Origin: Sycon ciliatum
Taxonomy: Eukaryota > Porifera > Calcarea > Leucosolenida > Sycettidae
Length of the DNA stretch: 64,000 bases
NCBI RefSeq assembly: GCF_964019385.1
Contig: NC_088653.1
Coordinates: 9,648,290 to 9,712,289, forward strand
Reading direction: 5' to 3'
Numbering within the stretch: position 1 is the stretch's first letter; each line of letters opens with the position of its first letter. Both the position numbers and the translations under genes were made by a program. Shown one piece after another: positions 8,796-18,074 of the stretch. Under the pieces are notes generated by a model. It had not been told where the DNA came from, did no database searches, and saw nothing but the letters and a program-made list of their open reading frames with translations.

Positions 8796-10680
8796 GCCCG
8801 GAGGGCTACGATACGAAGGTGGCGCCGGAAGGTAAGCTGACCATCAAAACTGACGCCTGAGCTCCTCTTGTTCCCTCAGGTTAGATCCGTTGAAATCAAT
8901 CTGTAGCATGTTCCATTGGGTGCGGTGGAAGCTAACAGGCAGTTCTTGGGATTAGGCTGGTTCAAATTTCTATCTTCCATTCTTCACTTCAGAGGGAGAT
9001 GTTGTTGACTGCTAGCCGGAGGGCTTGGGTGGTGAAGATGATGTTGGCATGCAGTGTAGTGTCGTCTGCGAATGAGGCTAGGTCAGCACTGGCTGGTACG
9101 TGGTCCTCGCAGTCGTTCACGTATATGAGGAAGAGAGTCGGACCCAGAATACTGCATTGGGGTACTCCAGTCTGAATTGGGAGCCTTGAGTATGTCTGGC
9201 CACAAATGACCACTTGAAGGTAGCGTTCAATGAGGTAGCTGCTGAGCCACTGGTGCAGTTGCCCACGCAAGCCGTATACGTTGGACTTGTGTAGCATACC
9301 GGGGTGTGATACGCGATCAAACGCGCCGGCTATGTCAATGGTGAGTATGCGTGCTGCGCCTTTCTCCCCGGCTGTAGGAAGCCACTGGTTGTGGAGGCTG
9401 GAGAGGAGGTCGGCTGCACTATGGCCATGGCGAAATCCAAACGGTCTTGTGGAGAAGACGTTGTTCGACTCGACGAAATTATTGTTCTGTTGAGGATTGT
9501 CTCCATCACTTTGGACAGAATACACAAGAGCGAAACTGGACGGTAATTGGAGGGTAGAGACTTTTCCGTTTGAGTATAGGGACTATGTTGGCAATATTCC
9601 ATGTCTTGGGCTGTATCCCATTTTGGAAGCATTGTGTGAACAGTTTAGAAAGAGGTTGGTCCAGTTCAGCAGAGCAGGTTTTCAACACTCGTGCCGGTAT
9701 CCCATCTGGCCCGGTAGCCTTTGATGGGTTGAACTGCCAACGGGTGCGCTCGACAGCAGCTTAACGGAAACGGCCATCCGAAAGAGCCTGCTCATTTCGA
9801 GGCCTGACATATGAGAATGGGGCTGACAGGTCATCTTGGCCAAGACTGCATTTACCTCCAAAATAGCGGGCCATGCATTCTGCTTTGTCTGCGCCGGCTG
9901 TGTACTCACGTCCATCGGGATCACGTAATGTCGGAACAGATTGACGACGCCCTTTGCCAGAGGCACACTTGACGGTGTGCTACCAGTCACTGGGTGGCAG
10001 CTGCTTTGAGGTCATTTTCTGTCTCAGTTTCGCCATGAAAGCACTCTCGCAGTTTTGAGACAGGCAACCGTTGAGAGCCTAGCACCTTGGTAAGCTGACT
10101 GTCAATTGCCGTCAGACGCGTCATCTCTCAGGTATCTCCACGCACGTCATTTCCTCACTGTTGCAGCAGTGCACTCAGGGGTCCACCATGGAGGGTGGAA
10201 TGCACGGGTTTTCAGGGTATTAGAGGGGATGAATCTCTTCATACCCTCCAGGATCCTCTCTGAGATGCCATTGCATGACAGGTCTGGATCAATCCAAGCT
10301 ATAGCTGCCCAATTGGTGGATCTGACGAAGTGACGGAGCCTGGCCCAATCTGCAAGCTGATACTTCCATACAGTTCTCGATATGGGAGGCTCGCGTGATG
10401 CACGGATCTGGAAGTCGGCAAGTAGACAGGCATGGTCAGATTTGCCAAGAGGTGGCAAAACAGAAACAAATGATTCTACGGGTAGGTCGGACATCATCTG
10501 GTGTAGTGTGTTGCAGCCGTGCGGTGGTTGGTCGACTAGGCTAGTAGCTGTTCAACACTGTGCATATAGCACGTGTCCTCTGCATGCTCGACACTTCTAA
10601 AAGTAGTTGTTCTGCTACTGTGGAGCCACTCTTGGTTATGCACATTGAAGTCCCAGCAACTATCATAGCAGAGTTGCGGC
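8796..10680 (-). mobile_element. LINE B, 5' part (endonuclease and RT), CR1/Jockey-like, degenerate
   Basis: Read on the minus strand this gives, in order: an endonuclease remnant (DFNVHNQEW near 10640, then LGKSDHACLLADF near 10440, the SDH catalytic motif of APE-type nucleases), a linker (FHPPWWTPEC), then RT pieces with ILTIDIAGAFDRVSH (motif A), GVPQCSILGPTLFLIYVND (motif B) and ASFADDTT (catalytic). The pieces lie in three frames, with several frameshifts and stops. The largest intact stretch is 8989-9525. It continues across the Gypsy insertion into 2803-3710. The 5' end stops near 10680, where the family D element resumes. Confidence 0.8.
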
Positions 10681-10684
10681 AAAA

Positions 10685-11060
10685 ATGGCACAAAACTGAC
10701 AAGGAGTACTGAGACATTCGGCGACCTGACTACTAGCTCCAACACTTCTCCAAGGCGCACAAACCAACAACCTTCCAACTTGGAAGGCTCAGGTTCGGAA
10801 AGGTCCAAGAGGGGAAGGAAAGCGCAACTAAGAAGAGCACGAGCTACGCGCCACGGCAACAAAGAATGCCAAATGTTACTGGATGATGACGAAACTAGTA
10901 AGACTATTGGACATACCGGCTTTACTACATCTCGACGACACAACATACCACCCAACTTTGGAGGCTCAAGTTTATGTGGAAAACAAAGAAAGGGGAAGCT
11001 AAGCGAAGACGAATAGTAACAAACCAAAACGTCAACAGTCTATTGAACTTCACTACACTG
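10685..11060 (+). repeat. Right part of the split family D element
   Basis: It starts with ggcacaaaactgacaaggag and contains cttccaacttggaaggctca. The same internal sequence occurs in inverted orientation in 57360-57720 and, more diverged, at 50980-51250. It continues the copy that begins at 2718. The end near 11060 is approximate. Confidence 0.6.
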
Positions 11061-11163
11061 TATCATTCAAGTATGATAGACTAGTTATGTGCAGTAACAA
11101 GTTGTTCCACACTACGTACGCTTCGCCGCATAGGTTATGGCGGCTCATAAGGTGTGCAAAGTT

Positions 11164-11371
11164 GAACTCGGATGGTGAGCCAATTAAATTATGGTGAAAA
11201 AGGAGAAGGACAAAATGTTACGAGTTATAACTAACTATCCACCAACGTAACCATATCTTATACAGTCAGCGAGTGCGACAAAATGGTGGTTGGTGGACAG
11301 TTAGTCATAACTCGTAACATTTTGTCCTTTTCCTTTTCAACCATAATTTAATTGGCTCACCATCCGAGTTC
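11164..11371. mobile_element. MITE with ~90-bp terminal inverted repeats (family D short form)
   Basis: The left end gaactcggatggtgagccaa is mirrored by the right end ending ccatccgagttc, and the pairing continues through caaaatgttacgagttata. Only a short centre separates the arms. It looks like an internally deleted relative of the 57275-57853 copy. Target duplication was not resolved. Confidence 0.75.
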
Positions 11372-11528
11372 ATAATTCATTGTATTTGCTCTTGTTTGCT
11401 CTTGCTTATATATCACCTGAGGAGAAGGTACGGAAGTTTCGTTTGCAGAACGTTGTTGAAGAGCCTGAGGTGTTTCCTATCAACATTTTTCCTTAGCTTC
11501 ATTAGCCTGGAAAGCGATAATAAGTTAC

Positions 11529-12425
11529 TTGCGTCACCTCAAATGTGCTCGTAAGTCCAATGTCTTGAAGAGATCTGGAATATGTTTCCAAGTTGGCTAT
11601 TCGAGGATCGCAGCATCTCGGCTTCCTCCGGAATCCCTCTCGAGCGCTGGACTCCAGGTGTCATCTGCAAGCGCTTTGTCTGCCCGGGCACAAACCACTC
11701 TGGCTTGCCCCATCCAACAGAGTGGCCATCGCCTAATCGGCGAGGGACCGTACCTTTGCCTCCTGTACAATATGCATTGTCCAGATGCACATCGCCTTCT
11801 ACAGAGAATGTTACCACCCCAGCAGCCCCAATCCCAAACAGTCCACTCCACCCGTTGTGCGTTTCAAAGATGTAACGCCCACGCACACGGACTGGCAAAT
11901 GAACTTCCAGTCCCTTCCCGAAACAACCTGTGTCGAGCCTTACCTCGCGCAGTTTTCCCCGTCTGGAACCAGCTGCCCGCCGGAGTCTTCTCTGGTCCAT
12001 TTTGCACCAAGAACTTGCAACATTTCAAAGTTGCAGCCAACCGCTGTTTGAAGAACAACGACTGATTGTGGGCACAGTATCAGCATCATATCTGCCTCAG
12101 CCCATGATTTTCAAATTCAGCTCCATGTACTCATTCCAATAACGTGTTTCCTTCTTTTCTCTCCTTCTCCTCCTAACACTCTCTGTCTTATCTTTCCCCT
12201 CCTTCTAATGTACTGTCTCTCCTCCTAACATTTAGTGTCATGTACCTGTCACTTCTTTCATTTTTTCTTCTTCTTTCTTTTTGGTGCGTTTTATGTCCCC
12301 ATAATGTCGAGACCTCAGGTCGGCTGAGGCCAGAAAGCCTCACCATCACTGACTATGCTCCCGCTATGCAATTGTTTGGGTTTTTCCCGAGAGCCGTGAT
12401 CAATGTAGAAAAATGAAAAAAGAAA
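11529..12425 (+). mobile_element. LINE C, 3' fragment of the same family as LINE B
   Basis: The plus strand gives LCLLYNMHCPDAHRLLQRML, then FPVWNQLPAGVF, the C-terminal region of a CR1/Jockey-type RT, in shifted frames. The following UTR (about 12080-12400) matches the complement of 2810-3120. It is 5'-truncated, as is usual for LINEs. It lies in the opposite orientation to LINE B. Confidence 0.7.
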
Positions 12426-12439
12426 GAAAAACCTCCATT

Positions 12440-12830
12440 GCCTAGGCATTCACAGAACGCTTGGAGCACTCTGCTTTCTGTACAAGCTCCATTGTTCAAC
12501 TGGCCCAGATATGCTCCTCGCCCGTCTTCCACCCTGAGCTACCAACACATCAAGCCATAGCGCACAACTGCATTCATCACACCAGTTTCAGCTCGCCCCC
12601 ACTCTTCCCCTCAGAGAACGGAATAATGTACTTTCATCCTTCCCTCAGCACATTGTGGAGGTCTGGAACCAGCTCCCGCAGTGCTGCTGAACCCGTGAAC
12701 AAGGAAAGCATTGCAGATGTTAAAAGAGAAGGTCAATGCCCACCTGCACTTTACCCACTGGGAGTGGGTAATGGACAGGCTACGAACTAAAGACAAAAGA
12801 CGAAAATGCTCTAACTCTGTTCCCTCTTCC
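12440..12830 (+). mobile_element. LINE D, short RT C-terminal fragment
   Basis: The plus strand reads a CR1-like C-terminus across frames (a LCFLYKLHC-like stretch near 12475, then VWNQLPQCC near 12665). Only a few hundred bases survive, with stops in frame. Its family relation to LINE B/C is distant. Confidence 0.5.
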
Positions 12831-13129
12831 ATTCACTTCTAGACTCTCTCATATTTACCTACTTTCCCCCGGCATTATTTCTGTAATAATTTTATGTTGT
12901 TTCTGTGGAGCGATTTTTTCTTTCTTCCTTTTTTTACTAGCAAACACAGCCCTTCCAATAATCAGGGGAAGAGGACAACAGTTTACTGAAATGACACAAG
13001 GACAACAAGACAAAGGGGAATAGGGGCAATGTGCCGATGTGGTTGGCGAGGCTCATCCGACCGGAGGTCTCGGAATCATAGTCTACGACCTGGCATCGAT
13101 AGCAATGCAGCTAGGAAGGGAGGGAGATC
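12831..13129. other. No gene seen
   Basis: T-rich and A-rich intronic sequence between LINE fragments. I see no coding signal. Confidence 0.5.
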
Positions 13130-13200
13130 AAGAGAGAAAGAGAGAGAGAGTGAGAGTGAGAGTGTGTGTGTGAGAGAGAGAAAGAGAGAGAGAGAAAGAA

Positions 13201-13260
<60 letters not shown>

Positions 13261-13262
13261 CC
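13130..13262. repeat. (GA)n microsatellite
   Basis: Nearly uninterrupted GA/GAGAAA repeats. The serine/leucine-rich frames here are artefacts of the repeat. Confidence 0.95.
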
Positions 13263-13274
13263 ACGAGAAAGAGA

Positions 13275-15110
13275 AATGAAATAAAATGAAACAAGAAAGA
13301 GATGATGCACGAAGGTAGTTGACGGGTGACATAGCCTCACAGGGAGTCCACAGCCCAGAGCCAATTATTTTGATGCAAGTGGCGGTGGACCTTCGTCTTG
13401 AAGGATATGAGAGACTTCAACTGGGGCATCGGTTCCGGACACATTTCTTGCGGCAGCCTGTTTCATTCATCCACTACACCCTAATCATGGGAACGAACGC
13501 TCGAGAAAGTTGGGGGCCACAAGGAGGAACACTGTTTGTAGCTGATGCTGATGGCGGACACGGTTCTGAAGGCACATTAGCTTGTACATGTACGTTAGAG
13601 CATACACTTGGCGGCGGGCAGCTACCCTCTGCAGCAAGGCGTCAGGACCAATGATAGAAAGGGCCTTCCGCTGTGCTCGGTTGAGACTTTGCAGGTGAGA
13701 GTTGGCTGCGCTCATCCCTATCAGTGGTGTGTATTCAAGTACAGGGCATACGAAGCCTCTGTACGTTGTCCAGCGTCCTTCACGACCAAGGAAACTTGAT
13801 GCTCGACGCAGAAATCCTAGCCGGGCGACAGCACGAAGATAAACATTGCGAAGATGGTGTCTGAAGGTGAGTTTGCTGTCGAAAGTCGCTCCCAGGAGCT
13901 TCAGCTCATCCCCCCTGGGAATATCATGGGCTCTGAATGTTAATTCTGGAAGTGGCCAGGGGTTGCGGTGGTGGCCAATATGCAGCAGCTGCGACTTTGT
14001 CGGCTCAAAGCGAACCAGCCATTGTTCTCCCCAGCTACTCAATCGATCCAGGCCAGATTGCATGTCTGCAATACTGCCAGCAGAGTCATTTCTAGATCGT
14101 ATGATAATGTACAGCGTGGTGTCATTTGCGTACACATCCATTCGTGTTGATGGGGAAAGACACGTCTCAGCATCGTTGACATACATCAAGAATAAGGTGG
14201 GTGCCAGGATGCTGCCTCGAGGTACGCCAGCTATAACCTGGAATTGAGCAGATTCCTGTCCATTGACGATTGCGCTTTGTGTGCGATTCCGTAGATAGTC
14301 CCGTAGCCACTGCAGCAGGCCACCGTCAATACCGAGAGTGGCCGCTCTGTGTAGGACGCCAGGGTGCATCACGCGGTCAAACGCACCAGCAATGTCGATA
14401 GCCAGGACGTGGGCACAGCCTACAGAACCAGCTGCCAGCGACCAGTTATGCCCAAGTACTGCTAGTAGGTCCGCTGTTCTAAGGCCACTGCGAAATCCGT
14501 ACTGCTGGGTTGATGATGTTTTTCAAGGTGCTTCACAATTTGACAGTTCACAATACGCTCCATCACTTTGGAGATGATGAGGAGGAGGGTGACTGGGCGG
14601 TAATTCTAAGGGTTGCATAGGCTGCCCTTCTTGTACACGGGCACAACTCGAGCACTCTTCCAGGCCTCTGGCTGAACACCCTTAAGAAAGCACAGGGCGA
14701 AGAGGGACGTGGGAGGCGATGCAAGTTCATGGGAGCACTCTTTGAGCACTCGGGCAGGGATGTTGTCCGGACTGGATGCCTTGCCAACGTCGAGCTGGTT
14801 GAGGAGGAGTTTCACTGTTTGCAGGCGGAAGTGGATTCGGGTAAGAGGGGTCACCCCGGGTTGGCGAGCATGAGGGAGATCCCCCCGGGCCCAAGTCATC
14901 ATCTCCAAGGCTACGTTTATTGGTGAAATTTGGACCAAGGTAGTTCGCTTTGGCAGCATCCATACGGAGTTGGTGACCAGCGTCATCCACCAGGCATGGT
15001 ATAGGGGAGCCGTGAGTGGCGTCAGCAGCAAATTTGAGCACTGACCACCATTGCTTGTCTTTCAGGCCTCCGCTTGACAGTTTGAAGCCAAGTGAGAAGA
15101 CGTACTGGAG
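13275..15110 (-). mobile_element. LINE E, CR1/Jockey-like, partly intact RT
   Basis: On the minus strand, upstream RT pieces (LLLNQLDVGKASSPDNIPARVL near 14800; RPVTLLLIISKVMERI near 14590) lead into the longest ORF at 13485-14372, and a C-terminal tail (FKTKVHRHLHQ near 13390) continues in another frame. There are at least three frameshifts. The 5' end is lost and the 3' end abuts the GA microsatellite. Confidence 0.8.
13485..14372 (-). pseudogene. Reverse transcriptase fragment of LINE E with altered catalytic motif
   Basis: A 295-residue open stretch covering RT motifs B to E and the thumb: GVPRGSILAPTLFLMYVND, then MDVYANDTTLYI, SWGEQWLVRFEPTKSQ and RGFVCPVLEYTPLIGMSA. The catalytic motif reads YANDT where related copies have FADDT (for example LINE F), so one of the two metal-binding aspartates is replaced by asparagine. 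Family knowledge predicts an inactive polymerase even apart from the upstream frameshifts. Confidence 0.8.
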
Positions 15111-15615
15111 AGGACCAACTTACAAGGACAATAAAAGTGATAACAAAAGTGGATGTTAGACAACGTGGAAGACGCGTCATTAAAAAAGAACTTTGAAACT
15201 AGAGAAGCTAGAGTGAGAAGCTCCAATAATAGTCATACTGGAGGAGATGCAGCTGAAGGGACAATGAACTCCACTAGGCCATGAGATGGGTACTGTGATG
15301 TCACGCAGAGGAGAGATGACAGGACACTGGAGGGGACAACAAAGAAATGAGCCCAGAGTGGTACTTCATCTATCTAAAGCCATCTGTCCATGTATGCTAA
15401 TTGTCGGGAGTTGTACTGTAATGACGTTTGCTCAGTACTGTCACGTGGTACAGGTCCATTGCATTCGGCTGTGTTAGAAGCGTTGTACAAACTAAAGTTT
15501 GATCCTATGCTTTGTTTCCAGAAAGAAAATGTATTGTCTGTATAATTTTGTGATGCTATTCCTCGTCGATGTGTGAATAATGCTACACAATTTCTTCACT
15601 ACGCTGTTGTTGTTA
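15111..15615. other. No gene seen
   Basis: Intronic sequence without a convincing ORF, repeat or splice-bounded exon. Confidence 0.5.
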
Positions 15616-16828
15616 TGTTAAGTCCGAAGAAGGTCAACTGACGACATCTTCTACAGACGTTACAACGGACAACGGGAACAAGTTATTGGGAACGAAATTT
15701 ATTATAGACGACGAGCCAAGAGACCAAGACGAACGAAACGACTACTTTGATGAAGAGTGAGAAAGCGAGATTATTGAAGAGAGCGAGATTATTGAAGAGA
15801 GATCGAGATTATTGAAGAGAGAGAGAGAGATCGACTCGGAAACAAGGCAATATAAAGGGCATGGGTAGCTATGGCAAACATTGGCGTGCAAGTAGCTACC
15901 CAGGCCGATGGAACGAAAGGTGAGTATGACGTAGTACAGGTGCATGCAGGCCGGCCAGCTTAGGAAAGGCTGTAAGTAAGATTGTACGGGAGGAGGCACC
16001 TTACATACCTCCCCTGAGAAAAAACGGACCTCGTGGAGAATAATAAGACGAAGAGAAAAATAGAGATAAAAAATGACTGAGGAAGAAAAAAACACACACA
16101 TATACACTGCACGCTTGCATGGATCTCACAAAAGTGTTTACTATCATGCATTACAGTTATTGTTTCTGTACTTCTCCAAGTCTAGAGGCTAGACATGACG
16201 AGGAACCTACTAATACTGCTTGCATGGCTAAAAATAGCGAAGTTGCACTTCTGCTAAACATTAAAAATTAGAGCGTGGCTCACCATGATCAGTCCTCTAA
16301 TTTACTAATATTTTATGAAGAACACACGCGCGCACACACACTAAAAAAATCAGGAAATAATAAACCCAAAAAATACAAAAAAGAAAGAGAGAAAGGTAGC
16401 TGACCTGCTTGACAAGACGAGGTGGACCTGGACGAGACTAGGTTGCATACGATAACGAGACGTGGCTGAACACGAGACGAATGCTGGGCGATAGAGGACA
16501 AGGATCTCAGGGTCGCGGGCTTCGGCAAAAGTTGGTCGCCAATGTTGAGTCCGAAGAAGGACTACTCACGACATCTTCTCCAGATATTCCAACGGACAAT
16601 GGGAACAAGTTATTGGGAACGACATTAATTATAGACGACGAGACAAGAGACCGAGACGAACGAAACGACTACATTGACGAGTGAGAAAGCGAGATTATTG
16701 AAGAGAGCGAGATTATTGAAGAGAGAGAGATCGACTGAGAAACAACGCAATATAAAGGGCCTGGGTAGGTATGGCAAGCATGGGCGCGCAAGTAGCTACC
16801 CAGGCCGATGGTATGAAAGGTGAGTGTG
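15616..16828 (-). mobile_element. Degenerate LTR-like element, ~290-bp direct repeats
   Basis: Direct repeats at 15616-15928 and 16543-16828 share tgttragtccgaagaagg, gggaacaagttattgggaac and cccaggccgatgg, with moderate divergence. On the minus strand the right copy is followed by TTGGCGACCAAC, which resembles a Gypsy-type primer-binding site. A purine-rich stretch (ctcaggggaggta) precedes the left copy. The roughly 600 bp between them encode nothing recognised. It is probably an old short non-autonomous LTR element. A simple duplication is the alternative. Confidence 0.45.
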
Positions 16829-17524
16829 GTACGTGACGGTCAACAACGGTTTTAAACTCCTACGTTAACCGACCATTTAACATTCTACTCCCTATGGTAA
16901 AGTATAGAGTAGGCACACAAGCGTGCAGGACGCGACACACCAAAAGACAAGAGAGTGAGTTTGGAAGAATGGGAATGTTGGGCAGAGAGCTGGCCTCAAT
17001 TGAGTGCACGTTAACGAATCGTGTTGTTGGCCTACCGAGGGCAGGAGCTGTATATGACCAAGTGAGTCGGCCTGGGCTGAGCAGGAGCGGTTTGTGACCC
17101 ATGCGAGTTGGTGGGTCGGCCTGCGTTGAGCAGGAGCAGTTAACGACCCATGCGAGTTTAATAGTTGTGCGCGAGAGGCCAGTTAAGGGGGTTGGGGACT
17201 GTTAGGCCCAAAAATTTAATTTCAACATCAGCCCAATCTGACATCAGGTTTGAATAGGTACAGCCTTATATTTTCGCTTAGTAACATTAGTTTTTCAATT
17301 GCCTGAATAGGTCTTGCCAAATACACAATTTTCCTTGATGACACAAAATGACACAAAATCCCAAAATTGATGAGAAATCGTCCATAACATCAGTTAGGAC
17401 AGAAAATATGACATAAAATTTTACAGACTGTTCGAGGTATTGACTAAGATGATATCAACACCGAAAAATGTACACTTTGGTTGACGATGGGATCCAGGTC
17501 GTCATTTCCTGGAGAAGAACAAAA
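16829..17524. other. Intronic sequence with a short tandem duplication
   Basis: About two copies of a ~48-bp unit (gtcggcctg-gttgagcaggagc...gacccatgcgagtt) lie at 17065-17160. The remainder (17210-17524) is AT-rich with no coding signal. Confidence 0.6.
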
Positions 17525-18074
17525 AACGAAGTAGCGGTGAGGCATCCTGCAGCTTCATAACTCGAAGAGAATTGGTGAGCACACATGCTCATTCCCTGGG
17601 CACTGCAAATTCACAACTCATTTCATTTCACATAATCATTTTCAACGTTTCGGCAAATTGCCATCATCAGGATACAATATGAAGTGGAAGTCTGCCAAGG
17701 AGCAGTTATATACACTAATTTGTGTTCTTAGGTGTTGATAATATTTCTATGACTACATATGTTACCTCAGTGCTAGAAATATGACATGTCTAAAACTAGT
17801 GAAAGATCACAAGTTTTCACTGACTCATATGCTGGGTGTTGGTAATAAGTTAGCACAGCGCAGATGTCACCAGATAACTTGAGAAATGTCTGAACAGGTT
17901 TCTCGCAAGCAATTCACGAATGTGACCATGTCAGTGGCTTCCAGTAAATACTGTCACCTAGATAGACAGTGTGATGTGATTGTTTTAGAGTAATGACAGC
18001 CCAGTACTGGTGTTGATCTCTGGGCCTTCGTTTCTGATCTCCACTGCCTCTCGCAATTTGCGGCTTGCCCTGTC
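17525..18074 (-). repeat. Left pseudo-LTR of Penelope-like element
   Basis: 550 bp, nearly identical to 20651-21200. It contains the last 30 codons of the ORF. Confidence 0.9.
17647..17670 (-). ncRNA. Hammerhead ribozyme-like core (left pseudo-LTR)
   Basis: The minus strand reads CTGATGA, a short GGC/GCC stem II, then GAAAC, the conserved hammerhead core. Hammerheads in pseudo-LTRs are established for Penelope-like elements. I could not assign a full stem I, so activity is unproven. Confidence 0.6.

Noticed and set aside
11539-12000. Minus-strand frames of 84-153 residues
   Set aside because: They are antisense shadows of the LINE C C-terminal region.
13076-13364. Ser/Leu-rich frames on the minus strand
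   Set aside because: Product of the GA microsatellite.
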